64,000 nt of DNA, taken from Rossellomorea vietnamensis. Lineage in GTDB: Bacteria > Bacillota > Bacilli > Bacillales > Bacillaceae_B. Position 1 is the stretch's first letter. Every line of letters starts with the position of its first letter. The stretch is from NCBI RefSeq assembly GCF_008180415.1, contig NZ_VTEI01000007.1, positions 254,989 to 318,988 on the forward strand. The letters run 5' to 3'. The position numbers and the translations under genes were made by a program. Under the pieces are notes generated by a model. The model worked only from the letters and a program-made list of their open reading frames with translations. It did not search any database and was not told where the DNA came from. Shown here in pieces: positions 43,519 through 53,106 of this stretch.

Positions 43519-44169
43519 TTAGTTCCCGGGACCATTAAGCAAAATACCATTCCGGTTGGCATAAATGGCTGCCTGTGTCCGATCGGCCACACCCAATTTA
43601 CTGAGGATATTGCTGACATGGGTTTTGGTCGTTTTCACCCCTATAAACAACTCCTCAGAAATTTCCTGATTGGTCATCCCTTCTCCAAGGCATTTCAGAA
43701 CTTCTATTTCCCTGGCTGTCAGATCCTCATGCAGCTTCCTTACTTGTGGACGGAATCTGCTCATCATCTTGTCCGCAACCTTTGGGGCAATCACGCTCTC
43801 TCCTTTAGCTGCTTTATAGACTGCAGAGGTTACTTCATCTGCACTTGCAGTTTTCAATAGATAGCTGTGGGCACCTGCCTCGATTGCAGGGAAGACTTTC
43901 TCATCATCATAATAACTTGTAAGGATAATAATTTTACAATCCGGCAGAAACGTAAGAATTTCCTGTGTAGCTTCAATTCCATTTCCGTTCTCCATCAATA
44001 GGTCCATCAAAATGATCTGCGGCTGATATAACTTTGCTAGCTTAACCGCTTCATTTCCGCTGGATGCTTCCCCAAGAAACTCAATTCCATCCTCAGTCAG
44101 CAGGTAGGTTTTCATCCCAAGCCTGACCATTTCATGATCATCCACGATCATCACCTTGATTTTATCCAT
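43519..44169 (-). CDS. liaR: LiaR/VraR-type response regulator
   Basis: A 216-residue NarL-family regulator. Receiver domain with the phospho-acceptor Asp56 in ILMDLLMENG, acidic pair Asp10-Asp11, and a LuxR-type helix-turn-helix at the C-terminus (LTAREIEVLKCLGEGMTNQEI, HVSNILSKLGVADRTQAA). It acts with LiaS in the cell-envelope stress response. Its start overlaps the liaS stop by 8 nt. Confidence 0.9.
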   Translation of the reverse strand: MDKIKVMIVDDHEMVRLGMKTYLLTEDGIEFLGEASSGNEAVKLAKLYQPQIILMDLLMENGNGIEATQEILTFLPDCKIIILTSYYDDEKVFPAIEAGAHSYLLKTASADEVTSAVYKAAKGESVIAPKVADKMMSRFRPQVRKLHEDLTAREIEVLKCLGEGMTNQEISEELFIGVKTTKTHVSNILSKLGVADRTQAAIYANRNGILLNGPGN

Positions 44170-45226
44170 TCCCGCTCTCTCCCTTTTCTTTTAAAGGTAT
44201 TCTTATATTAATATATGTTCCTTCATTTTCTTTTGACCTGATTTGAAAAACGCCGCCAATCTCTTCACACCGCTCTCTCATTGTCTGCAGGCCGTAGGAT
44301 GTCATTTTTTGCTGATTGACGCTGAAACCTTTTCCATTATCGCTGATGTACAAGGTCAAGGTCGAATCGATTCTTTTGGCTGCTATCTTTATTTGAGTAG
44401 CTTCAGCGTGGCGAAGGATATTGGAGATCCCCTCTTGCACGATACGAAAAAGGTGGGCTTCCGTTCCCTTTGTCAAACCTTCCAAGTTGTCCAGCTCGGG
44501 GGTTATTTCAATTGGAGTTTTTTCGATTAATTCACTAATCAGCTTCTTTAACCCTTCAGCCAGATTTTCACCCTTAAGATCAATCGGCCTTAGGTGAAGC
44601 AGCAGTGCCCTCATTTCTCCTTGAGCTTTTGCGGCGATTTCGGCTACCTGCTGTAAAATGGGTTCTGCATCCTTTGGTTTGTTTCTCACCGTTCTCACAG
44701 CCGCTGATGACAGCATATTCAGAGCAAACAGCTGCTGGCTGACTGAATCATGCAAGTCTCTTGCCAGTCTGTGTCTCTCCTCCATGACTGCCGCCTGGTG
44801 GGCCTGTTCTGCTAACTCCGATTTCTCATCGGCCAGCCTTTGCAGGATTTTCACCTGTTCTTGTATATAAACAGCCAGTTGGTTCAGTTCGTCTGTGATG
44901 ATTCCAATTTCATCCTGCTTGCTGTCTTCCACTCTGGCAGAAAACCTTCCGCTTCTTAAAACGGATACAAAGGTGGAGATATCATCGAGCCTCCCCTTGA
45001 ACAGGGATCCGGTCCTGACCCCGAAATAGATACTGAGCGACGAGAACAGCAAAAAGATAAGGAGAGTCAGATAAAGAGAGCCAGCCAGCGTGATAGAAGG
45101 GATATCTGTCATCAGAATATAGAATTGAATGATCAGAAAGAAGATCAGGGTACCCATAAGCGCCATCATGAAAAAACTTCTAAAAAACCAAAAACGGATA
45201 TTCATAGATTTATTCAACAGAAACAC
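44162..45226 (-). CDS. liaS: LiaS/VraS-type sensor histidine kinase
   Basis: A 354-residue membrane kinase of the HPK7 type with two N-terminal segments (about 13-35, 45-65), a HAMP-like region, the phospho-acceptor His in ARDLHDSVSQQLFAL (near 160) and a GHKL ATPase domain (NNG..., here DNGKGFSV, and YGLQTMRERCEEIGG). It has almost no extracytoplasmic loop, so it senses envelope stress within the membrane, with LiaF as inhibitor. Confidence 0.92.
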   Translation of the reverse strand: MFLLNKSMNIRFWFFRSFFMMALMGTLIFFLIIQFYILMTDIPSITLAGSLYLTLLIFLLFSSLSIYFGVRTGSLFKGRLDDISTFVSVLRSGRFSARVEDSKQDEIGIITDELNQLAVYIQEQVKILQRLADEKSELAEQAHQAAVMEERHRLARDLHDSVSQQLFALNMLSSAAVRTVRNKPKDAEPILQQVAEIAAKAQGEMRALLLHLRPIDLKGENLAEGLKKLISELIEKTPIEITPELDNLEGLTKGTEAHLFRIVQEGISNILRHAEATQIKIAAKRIDSTLTLYISDNGKGFSVNQQKMTSYGLQTMRERCEEIGGVFQIRSKENEGTYINIRIPLKEKGESGNG

Positions 45227-45230
45227 CCCC

Positions 45231-46025
45231 TCATACCTTGTTGATCCGGACAGAGCCGATGGAGTACTCTATCTCAATTTTCAACTTCTTCTCTGCTTCT
45301 TCATATCCCGGAGACCGATAGCTCAGATTCGGCTTGATGTCCGAGGACTTTTGTCCGAAAATCTTAATATCTCCAATACTTCCTGCAACGTAGATATCAA
45401 CCGGAATATCCTCTGGAATCAGCATTTTCACGTCACCTATCCAGCCCTTTATCTGGATGGGCGTTTCTCCCTCAGGGACATATGCCTTACTGATATCAAA
45501 ATAATAATCTCCAATCATGTTATACAGCCTCATGGGCTCCAAGGGCCAATTGGGCTGATTGAACTTTACATCTCCTATGATAAATCCGCGGTTTACTTTT
45601 ATTCCTTTTTTCTTCCTTCTCTCATTGTGCAGTTCTGTTTCATCCTCAAAAGGATAATCATCCGTTATCCTCACTCTGATCCGGCTTTTCTTCCATAACA
45701 CCATGAAGGCGAAACCGATTAAGCTGACCGGCCACAATTTCCACCAGTCCCAATAGCTGAACGCCATAACCCCAAATACATCGAGAAGCAGCAGCCCTCC
45801 ATAAATAAAAAGAAACAACCCCATGGTGAACTTCAAGGTTCTTCTCCATTTCAAACTTGTGTAAAGCCACTTCACTCCCTCAATAAGGATGAGAAAAGGG
45901 ATAAATATGACAAATAACTGTTTTATTTCCAAGGAAATGACACCTATATTGATTAAAAGAAACACGACTCCTGTAAATAATAGAATTGCAGAGAAAAACC
46001 ATTGTTTTCCGCCAGAATTATTCAT
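45231..46025 (-). CDS. liaF: LiaF/VraT-type membrane inhibitor of LiaS
   Basis: A 264-residue protein with about four N-terminal membrane segments (to about residue 110) and a C-terminal DUF2154 beta-domain (GFIIGDVKF, YYFDISKAYVP, WIGDVKMLIPEDIPVDIYVAGSIGDIKIFG). LiaF holds LiaS in check without antibiotic stress. The three genes form the order liaF-liaS-liaR, 4-bp gap then overlap; no liaI, liaH or liaG gene is visible nearby. Confidence 0.92.
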   Translation of the reverse strand: MNNSGGKQWFFSAILLFTGVVFLLINIGVISLEIKQLFVIFIPFLILIEGVKWLYTSLKWRRTLKFTMGLFLFIYGGLLLLDVFGVMAFSYWDWWKLWPVSLIGFAFMVLWKKSRIRVRITDDYPFEDETELHNERRKKKGIKVNRGFIIGDVKFNQPNWPLEPMRLYNMIGDYYFDISKAYVPEGETPIQIKGWIGDVKMLIPEDIPVDIYVAGSIGDIKIFGQKSSDIKPNLSYRSPGYEEAEKKLKIEIEYSIGSVRINKV

Positions 46026-46110
46026 TCTTCCACACCGCCTTTTACCATACTTTCTTCATTTCGCTGATTAATGCAAAATCCCTTTAATTATTTCACTGCT
46101 TTGCTTTCAT

Positions 46111-46265
46111 TTGGCTGTTTTCGTAACCTTTGCTGCCATTCCATATAAATTTAAATTTAGAAAACGATAGCCATAATTGAAGGTAAATCGCCTGTAAAGC
46201 AAGAAAGAAAAGAGCCGCTCTCTCTGTTTAGAAAAAACACTAAAAAATTCCGCACTTGTGATTTT
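46111..46265. repeat. MITE-like repeat, diverged copy
   Basis: TTGGCTGTTTTCGTAACCTTTGCTGCCATT and GAAAAGAGCCGCTCTCTC are family words; the right end is not clean. It lies upstream of liaF. Confidence 0.5.
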
Positions 46266-46560
46266 TTCGAATGTCCAATTCATGTGAACACAGTCTTTCC
46301 TTTTAGGACGTTTCTTCATATAGCCCCGGAAAGGAGCTTTTGCAATTAATAATCGTCTAACAGACAGTCCTTATCACCCTTAACTACAGTTTACCTCTCC
46401 TTCCTCTAAACTAAGAGGAGCAAGGGCAGGATTCATCCTCCGTCCAGAGGCGGATTTTTTCTTTCCAGTCTCTTCACCTTCACTATTTTAATGAATAGTC
46501 TGTAGTACAAAAAGGCAGATGCCCCTTTTTGAAGTAAAAATCATGTGAGGGGGAGTATCC

Positions 46561-47955
46561 ATGCTGGTGGAATTGACTGCATTACACTGGCTGTATTTAG
46601 TTTTTATCGGGTTAATCATTGTTTTCATGGTGTTTCGGAAGGATACGACCATCGTTTGTATATCAGGGATCTTTCTCATTGCCCTTGTTGCCAGCGGTTC
46701 ATTGACCAGTTCTGTCAGCAGTGTTTTTACAAGCTTTATTTATGCCATCACAGAACTTTTATCCACCATCCTGGTCATTTCAATTATTGTCGGAATGAGC
46801 AGGACTCTCACAAAAACGGGAATCAATGATGTAATGATCAGTCCTTTTGCGAGACTGATTAAAACCCCTGCTCTTGCTTATTGGACCATCGGTATCGTCA
46901 TGATGCTGATTTCCTGGTTCTTCTGGCCATCTCCTGCAGTAGCCCTTCTCGGAGCAGTACTGGTACCTGTTGCTCTGCGTGTCGGACTTCCAGCTTTAGG
47001 AATAGCAATGGCGATGAACTTATTCGGTCATGGAATTGCGCTTTCCGGCGATTTCGTCATCCAGGCTGCCCCCAAGCTGACTGCAGATGCAGCAGGACTC
47101 CCGGTTTCAGAAGTCATTCAGGCGAGTATCCCTCTTGTTGCTGTTATGGGGATCGTTACAACGGCTACTGCATTCTTTCTTATAAAAAGAGACATGAAAA
47201 GAGGAATTATGCGAGTAGAGGATTCACAGCTTCAGGAAATTGAAAAAGAACAAGGGCCGGAGCTGCTGAGTTCAGGTGCAAAGAAATTTTTCGCGCTGAT
47301 GATTCCTGCGCTGTTTGCCCTTGATATCCTTGCCATGTTTTTGTTCGATCTGCAGGGAGGCGATGCAACAGCTCTCATTGGAGGAACATCGGTTTTTATC
47401 TTGCTCATCATATCCCTAGCCGCATACAAGACAAAAGGATTGGAGCAAACCACAAGTTTCATTATCGATGGTTTTCAATTTGGGTTTAAAGTGTTCGGGC
47501 CCGTCATTCCCATTGCGGCTTTCTTTTACCTTGGAGATTCCGGGTTTTCTGTGATTATTGGAGAAGGCATTCTTCCTGCAGATTCTGCCGGAATCGTCAA
47601 CGACTTAGGAGGAGCTCTCGCAGCTGTTGTCCCCCTCTCCAAAGCCGTCGGAGCGGTAACCCTCACTACTGTGGGAGCCATCACAGGGTTGGATGGGTCG
47701 GGGTTTTCAGGAATCTCACTAGCAGGTTCGGTGGCACTGCTCTTCTCTGACAGCATCGGTTCAGGAGCAGCAACCCTGACAGCGCTCGGACAGATTTCTG
47801 CCATCTGGATAGGGGGAGGCACCCTTGTCCCGTGGGCATTAATTCCCGCTGCAGCAATTTGCAATGTTGATCCATTTGAACTGGCGAGAAGGAACTTGGT
47901 CCCCGTTTTAGTCGGCTTGACAGCTACTACCTTCACGGCAATGTTTCTCATATAA
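46561..47955 (+). CDS. Multi-TM permease, probably YhfA-like
   Basis: A 464-residue transporter-like protein with about 11-12 membrane segments and re-entrant-looking glycine/proline regions (WPSPAVALLGAVLVPVALR, GDSGFSVIIGEGILP). It has the overall look of the ion-transporter/GntP-type carboxylate permease superfamily. B. subtilis has a permease of similar size (YhfA) in this general region, but I cannot confirm orthology. The substrate is unknown. A GAGGGGGA ribosome binding site precedes the ATG and a terminator follows. Confidence 0.75.
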   Translation: MLVELTALHWLYLVFIGLIIVFMVFRKDTTIVCISGIFLIALVASGSLTSSVSSVFTSFIYAITELLSTILVISIIVGMSRTLTKTGINDVMISPFARLIKTPALAYWTIGIVMMLISWFFWPSPAVALLGAVLVPVALRVGLPALGIAMAMNLFGHGIALSGDFVIQAAPKLTADAAGLPVSEVIQASIPLVAVMGIVTTATAFFLIKRDMKRGIMRVEDSQLQEIEKEQGPELLSSGAKKFFALMIPALFALDILAMFLFDLQGGDATALIGGTSVFILLIISLAAYKTKGLEQTTSFIIDGFQFGFKVFGPVIPIAAFFYLGDSGFSVIIGEGILPADSAGIVNDLGGALAAVVPLSKAVGAVTLTTVGAITGLDGSGFSGISLAGSVALLFSDSIGSGAATLTALGQISAIWIGGGTLVPWALIPAAAICNVDPFELARRNLVPVLVGLTATTFTAMFLI

Positions 47956-48001
47956 CCTTCAGCCTTTTCGAATGAAAGACCTTAATATCCAGAGTTTTAT
48001 C

Positions 48002-48038
48002 AGCAAAAAACCAGAGCTGAATGCCCTGGTTTTTTGCT
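48002..48038 (+). terminator. Terminator of the permease gene
   Basis: AGCAAAAAACCAG / CTGGTTTTTTGCT hairpin. Confidence 0.85.
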
Positions 48039-48098
48039 ATATAATCTTCTCATTCCGTTGGCATCCTTTACTTGGATATCACTCTTAAATGCTCTTCT

Positions 48099-48473
48099 TC
48101 ATTGATTATTATTTGCATTTTTTGATTTAGCTATAGAGGTAATGGTGTCAGCAGAAAACATAATTAAAGCAAAAGTGAGTATATCACTCTTTCCGCCAAG
48201 CAGGAATAAAACAATGATTAAAGCTAGAAATCCTATTCTTACTAGAAATAGCAGCGTTTTTTTCTCTTTAACAAACTTCTGGAATTCAGGTGTCTGAGGA
48301 AGATAAATACCAGTGGCTGCAGACAGCATTAACAAAGCTATCTTGAGGAAATAGTCATTCCAAAAGTAACCTCCAAGAGCAGCCAGAGTTAGAAATGAAG
48401 ATGTTGAAATCAAAAATAAGGCTGCAGTGCCAAGGATAAAATTTTTCTTTGTTTTTAATGTTGAAACAACCAT
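48099..48473 (-). CDS. Membrane protein of unknown function, 124 aa
   Basis: Four membrane segments (about 12-32, 35-55, 75-92 and 97-112) with short polar loops, ending in a KSKNANNNQ tail. AGGAGAA upstream of the ATG. I do not recognise a family. Confidence 0.7.
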   Translation of the reverse strand: MVVSTLKTKKNFILGTAALFLISTSSFLTLAALGGYFWNDYFLKIALLMLSAATGIYLPQTPEFQKFVKEKKTLLFLVRIGFLALIIVLFLLGGKSDILTFALIMFSADTITSIAKSKNANNNQ

Positions 48474-48658
48474 TATAGTTATTCTCCTTCTTCCCCTTAT
48501 GACAGAAAAACAAATTCCGCTAACCTGTTGAAATAGCTCTTTATCAATTAGACGGACAACCTATTAAGAAAGTTTCAGATTATTGCAATAACCGTTAATG
48601 AAATATCCATACATCTTATAATTCTTTGCAAAAAATTGAATGAGGGCATTGTTAATAC

Positions 48659-48780
48659 AAGGCTGTTCTCACATTTGTTGGTGCTTTGGGATATCCCCTG
48701 GTACTCCAGAATCGGGGGAGAAGCTGTATTATGGTTATTTTTCGAAACTAATATCAAATGGCAACAAAGTTACGAAAAGA
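48659..48780. repeat. MITE-like repeat, shortened copy
   Basis: AAGGCTGTTCTCACATTTGTTGGTGCTTT at the left and AAATGGCAACAAAGTTACGAAAAGA at the right; the middle has lost about 70 bp. It lies in a roughly 390-bp gap without a gene. Confidence 0.7.
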
Positions 48781-48866
48781 TTTACAACAAATAAAGCTGG
48801 TCTAATTTTCATGCGAATCAGTTTGCAATTTACACTTTAAATTTGAGATTTACCAGCCAAAACGAT

Positions 48867-49505
48867 CTAAGAGTGAGGCGAAAGCCCGCTCTTAAGATTC
48901 ATCTTATTAATAACATTATTTTTTAGTTTAAGATATACATACTCGCATAGAACATAATAGGAAAATCCAATCAGAAAACCGGCAAGTACATCTGATGGAT
49001 AGTGCGCAGCGTCCACAACCCTGCTGAGACCTGTCAAAAGTGCCAAAGATACAGCAGCTGCATAAACAGCGAATCTGCCTTTTTCGGAACTGATCACCGC
49101 TGAAATAAAGAAAGCCAGCACCAGCATAAAGATGAGGCCAACCATCGCGTGGCCGCTTGGAAAACTAAATCCTTCTTCGCCATGCAATGCTTCGGGTCTT
49201 CCTCTTTCCACTGCTGTTTTCAAAAATTTATTTATTAAATTTCCTCCGCCGATGGCCAAAACAGTAAATATGATGCCGATAAAATTTCGTTCTTTAAAAG
49301 CCAGCCATAGTATCAGAATTACACTGACCGAACCAATGACCAATTCGCTTCCCATTATAGAAAAACACAGCAAAAAAGGTACCTTTTTCAATAAGGAAAA
49401 GAGCGGCTGATCAAACCAATGTATGTAATCTGTTGAGATTAGTAAAAGAACTGCCATGAACGTAGTGAACGTTATCCAACCCCATATGATTTTTTTCTTG
49501 AACAT
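48867..49505 (-). CDS. PAP2-family membrane phosphatase
   Basis: A 212-residue polytopic phosphatase of lipid phosphates, for example undecaprenyl pyrophosphate or phosphatidylglycerol phosphate. All three signature blocks are complete: K96-x6-RP, PSGH at 116-119 and SR...H...D (161-172). Five to six membrane segments. GGTGAAAT near the ATG at 49505. It stands alone. Confidence 0.9.
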   Translation of the reverse strand: MFKKKIIWGWITFTTFMAVLLLISTDYIHWFDQPLFSLLKKVPFLLCFSIMGSELVIGSVSVILILWLAFKERNFIGIIFTVLAIGGGNLINKFLKTAVERGRPEALHGEEGFSFPSGHAMVGLIFMLVLAFFISAVISSEKGRFAVYAAAVSLALLTGLSRVVDAAHYPSDVLAGFLIGFSYYVLCEYVYLKLKNNVINKMNLKSGLSPHS

Positions 49506-49651
49506 ATTTCACCTCCCCTATATGTTTTAACATACTTTGAAGTCTTGCAGCTATATAGTATTCACCTAAGCAAATTCAGTGAAGGAATGATATAATATTC
49601 TTAATTTTCATATATTTAACAACAGTAAGGACGTTTTAGGGAGGAATGGGA

Positions 49652-50824
49652 ATGCTTAATCAATTGTATGAAAAACTGGAAAGTGACTGGGAGGAAATGA
49701 TAGAAATCAGGCGTTATCTCCATCAGAATCCGGAAGTTTCATTTAAAGAGGAAAAAACTGCTCAATATATTGTTGATTTCTATCGGAACCTGGATATCGA
49801 AGTAACCGAGGGAGTTGGCGGCAATGGCGTCGTTGCGAGGATTCAAGGAGGAAAGCCTGGGAAAACGATTGCTTTAAGAGCTGATTTCGATGCTCTTCCT
49901 ATCCAAGATGAAAAAGAGGTCCCCTACCGTTCTAAAGTAGAAGGGGTCATGCATGCTTGCGGCCATGATGGACATACAGCCACATTACTGGTACTGGCAA
50001 GAGCTATGAATGAAATCAAGGCAGAACTGCCGGGATCCTATGTATTTATCCATCAGCACGCAGAGGAATATGCACCTGGAGGAGCAAAACCAATGGTGGA
50101 AGCTGGCTGCCTCGAAGGAGTCGATGCTGTATTCGGCACACATCTCTGGGCGAGCGAGCCGGTTGGTAAAATTCAATACCGTACAGGTCCCATCATGGCG
50201 GCGGCTGACAGATTCGAAATAACAATACAAGGTGCCGGAGGACATGGAGCCCAGCCTCATAAGACAAAAGATTCTATTGTAATCGCATCACAATTGGTCG
50301 GTACTCTCCAGCAGATTGTCAGCCGCAGAGTGAACCCTATTGAACCTGCTGTTGTCACCATAGGCTCGTTTACAGCAGAAAATGCATTTAATGTTATTGC
50401 GGATACAGCCAAATTGGTTGGTACTGTCCGCACCTTCAGTGAAGAAACCAGGGATTTTATTATCGGTGAAATGGAAAGAATCATTAAGGGCGCCTGCTTC
50501 TCAGCTGACTGTTCCTATACATTTAACTATGATAAAGGCTACCCGGCTGTGGTAAACCACAAGGAGGAAACAGAGCATCTTATCGGTGTTGCAGAAGGCG
50601 TAAAAGGAGTCAGTGAAGTAGAAGAGTGTGAGATGCAGATGGGTGGAGAAGACTTCGCCTACTATCTGCAAGAAGTTCCGGGCACCTTTTTCTTTACCGG
50701 TGCAAAGCCTGAGGGAGTCGACACCCCCTATCCCCATCACCACCCGAAATTCGATTTTAATGAGAAAGCAATGCTGACTGCTGCGCGTGTTCTGGCCAGC
50801 GCGGCTATTACTTACGCAGGGTAA
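49652..50824 (+). CDS. yhaA: M20 family amidohydrolase YhaA
   Basis: A 390-residue zinc/manganese amidohydrolase of the IAA-leucine/hippurate type. Metal-binding residues are visible in HACGHDGHTA (Cys and His), QHAEEYAPGGA (Glu pair, His) and the C-terminal PYPHHHPKF. A dimerisation domain interrupts the middle. The start is the ATG at 49652-49654 because GGGAGG abuts an earlier ATG at 49646. The real substrate is not known; an N-acyl amino acid is likely. Confidence 0.9.
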   Translation: MLNQLYEKLESDWEEMIEIRRYLHQNPEVSFKEEKTAQYIVDFYRNLDIEVTEGVGGNGVVARIQGGKPGKTIALRADFDALPIQDEKEVPYRSKVEGVMHACGHDGHTATLLVLARAMNEIKAELPGSYVFIHQHAEEYAPGGAKPMVEAGCLEGVDAVFGTHLWASEPVGKIQYRTGPIMAAADRFEITIQGAGGHGAQPHKTKDSIVIASQLVGTLQQIVSRRVNPIEPAVVTIGSFTAENAFNVIADTAKLVGTVRTFSEETRDFIIGEMERIIKGACFSADCSYTFNYDKGYPAVVNHKEETEHLIGVAEGVKGVSEVEECEMQMGGEDFAYYLQEVPGTFFFTGAKPEGVDTPYPHHHPKFDFNEKAMLTAARVLASAAITYAG

Positions 50825-50831
50825 CAGGGAT

Positions 50832-50860
50832 GCCGGTACATTATGTGCCGGCTTTTTTTG
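50832..50860 (+). terminator. yhaA terminator
   Basis: GCCGGTACA / TGTGCCGGC then TTTTTTTG. Confidence 0.93.
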
Positions 50861-50951
50861 ATTTGTGAGCACTGAAGGACATCATCTCCACAAAAAACAA
50901 ACATCATGTACCGTGCTTCCCTGGCAAAAAGGTCGCTATCCTGCAAAATAT

Positions 50952-50987
50952 AAAAAAATGCACTCCGCTCACCCAGCGAAGTGCATC
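50952..50987 (-). terminator. ecs operon terminator
   Basis: On the minus strand, GATGCACTTCGC / GCGGAGTGCAT then TTTTTTTATA. Confidence 0.9.
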
Positions 50988-51012
50988 TTGATAAATACTG
51001 AAGCAAAAAATA

Positions 51013-51741
51013 CTATGAAGACTGCCTGTTAAAATACCTGCTTCTATAGGCATAAACAGCTGCTTCCCCCAACTCCTCCAATAAGCCATAATTGGCATAG
51101 GCACCGACAACTGCCCCTATACCCGGTATGAGCTGGAACATCTTCACAAAGTCGATATAATCACGGTATTCCTGTTGAAACACTTTCCAATCCATCTCTA
51201 CCAGTTCCTCTTTATTTTCATCCCAGCGGTCGATAATGGAAAACACTTCGCGGCGGTGTTCATCACTGGAAAAGGCCAGCTGAAAAATGTAAAGCACGAA
51301 TAACCTTTCCTCATAAGACGATGGATCATAACCATGAATCTTGGCAGCTTCATACAGATATTTCATCTTAATGGAGAGCAATAAAGGAAAGTCTGCCATG
51401 CCCAGAAAAATCCCTCCGGCGCCTGTCCCTGCCCCCTCAAGAGCAGCTGCCTTTCTGTAAAATGACAGCCTTTCCCCCATATGCTTTTCCTTTTCTTCCA
51501 AACTCTCTGGAATGGCTACTTTGTTGCTGGAAGTAAACCCCGAACCAGCCAGTGTCACCTTTACCATATTTTTAATGCTGTCAGTTATGACTGTGTGCAC
51601 CCGCTCAGGAATAACCGAGTTGAATTTTTCCTGAGCTTTCTTAGCAGTACGATTCAATATTCCCGACCTTTTCAGTTTCTTTCTCTTCCAGGTATCCATA
51701 TCGTTTTGCGCGTCATTTTCAAAGCTGTTCATCTGCCACAC
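51013..51741 (-). CDS. ecsC: EcsC family protein
   Basis: A 242-residue EcsC protein: alanine/glycine-rich helices (FYRKAAALEGAGTGAGGIFLGMADFPLLLSIKMKYLYEAAKIHGY, about 95-138) that may contact membrane, and a C-terminal helix with GIGAVVGAYANYGLLEELG. EcsC is not needed for ABC function in B. subtilis and its role is open. The start is a GTG; an ATG three codons later is an alternative. Confidence 0.9.
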   Translation of the reverse strand: MWQMNSFENDAQNDMDTWKRKKLKRSGILNRTAKKAQEKFNSVIPERVHTVITDSIKNMVKVTLAGSGFTSSNKVAIPESLEEKEKHMGERLSFYRKAAALEGAGTGAGGIFLGMADFPLLLSIKMKYLYEAAKIHGYDPSSYEERLFVLYIFQLAFSSDEHRREVFSIIDRWDENKEELVEMDWKVFQQEYRDYIDFVKMFQLIPGIGAVVGAYANYGLLEELGEAAVYAYRSRYFNRQSS

Positions 51742-51885
51742 CAGTCCCTTTCATTCTTCCTTCGCTGTGAAGCTTTTCCTGATCCACACTTCTATTGCCG
51801 CTGCCGGCGGATGAATTTTTCCGATAGCACCCATCTATAAACAAAGCCTGTTATAGCTTACGAATGAAGAAGGGCAGAGTTTCAC

Positions 51886-53106
51886 TCAGGAGTCAAATTT
51901 CTTCAGTCTCTGAATGAGATAAGAGAAAGAAAATACAAAGGAGAACAGCAGACCCGCAGCGAGCATCAAAGCTGAACCTGCCCATTGCCCGCTCACAAGC
52001 AGGGCTATTGAAAACAGAATCGCTTGGACGATCAATGACCATAGCACCACTTTTTGAAATGACTGGTTCTTGATCCCCTGGGCTGCCGGGTAAAGCGATA
52101 CCCATATTTTATAATCAAACCGCTTATACATAGGAATAAGCTGGAACCCTGTCAAATACATGAACAGCAGGCCAATCGCAATGCCAAGCCAAAGTGTATC
52201 GCTGAAAAAGAGAATGACCATGGCAATCAGTGATAAGCGAATATATAAACCGAAATATTCACTGGTCCTGAGAAGGGAACGGGCATATAAAAATGTAAAA
52301 GTCTGCTTTTGCTGATACTTGATTGTATTCAGCAAGCCATCAAGCCACCTTCTTCTGTGCACTTTCCCTTTAAGCTTTGGCACATCTGTAAACATATTCG
52401 CCATTCTGTAAAACAGCAGCATCCTTTGCTCTTCCAGGGAAATCAGCACATCCCATTTCAGGCTTTTCTCTTTTACAGATAACTTGAAATAAAATAAGTA
52501 ACCCAGAAGGATGATTGCAACAACGGCAGCCAGGACCATAGAGGCGTCGCTCAGGACCATATATAAGAAAACGCCATTTAACGCGAACCTGATGACATAA
52601 TCAACAAGATGAGCCTCTCGTTCCTGGTTTTTCAAGGTGTACCACCGCACATAGAGATTCCAAACCTTCAGCCCTAAAAGAAGCGCCAAGAGAAGAAAGA
52701 AGGATTGAAATCCCTGCCCGGTCACCTTCACATACATAGGCATCATTGCCGCCAGTACAAGGAGCAGTATATAGGACTGGGAAATGAAGCTTGTCCATAT
52801 CCCTTTTTGAAAGAATGATTTCATTCGGCTCTCCAATGGAAGCAAGAAGACTGCATCTGCTTCGCGCAGGAAAGTGTATACAGGACTCCAGGTTAGAATG
52901 AGGCCAAGTATGACTGCCATGATCAAAGGAGCAGGAAAAGAACCGTCCAGAGTCGCAACCCACTGATTGTATGTAAAAGCACCCCCGCCCAAGGCAAAAA
53001 TCAGGACAAACAGGAGATGGTCATTGAACATATAACGGAGGTATTTCCTGAGTTCGGTATTATATTCTACTACCCTTTTTTTCCAAATTTCATCGATATT
53101 CTTCAT
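51886..53106 (-). CDS. ecsB: ABC transporter membrane protein EcsB
   Basis: A 406-residue integral membrane protein with about eight segments, the permease of the Ecs exporter. In B. subtilis EcsAB affects secretion, competence, sporulation and RasP-dependent proteolysis. The start overlaps ecsA by 4 nt. A 144-bp gap separates it from ecsC. Confidence 0.92.
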   Translation of the reverse strand: MKNIDEIWKKRVVEYNTELRKYLRYMFNDHLLFVLIFALGGGAFTYNQWVATLDGSFPAPLIMAVILGLILTWSPVYTFLREADAVFLLPLESRMKSFFQKGIWTSFISQSYILLLVLAAMMPMYVKVTGQGFQSFFLLLALLLGLKVWNLYVRWYTLKNQEREAHLVDYVIRFALNGVFLYMVLSDASMVLAAVVAIILLGYLFYFKLSVKEKSLKWDVLISLEEQRMLLFYRMANMFTDVPKLKGKVHRRRWLDGLLNTIKYQQKQTFTFLYARSLLRTSEYFGLYIRLSLIAMVILFFSDTLWLGIAIGLLFMYLTGFQLIPMYKRFDYKIWVSLYPAAQGIKNQSFQKVVLWSLIVQAILFSIALLVSGQWAGSALMLAAGLLFSFVFSFSYLIQRLKKFDS

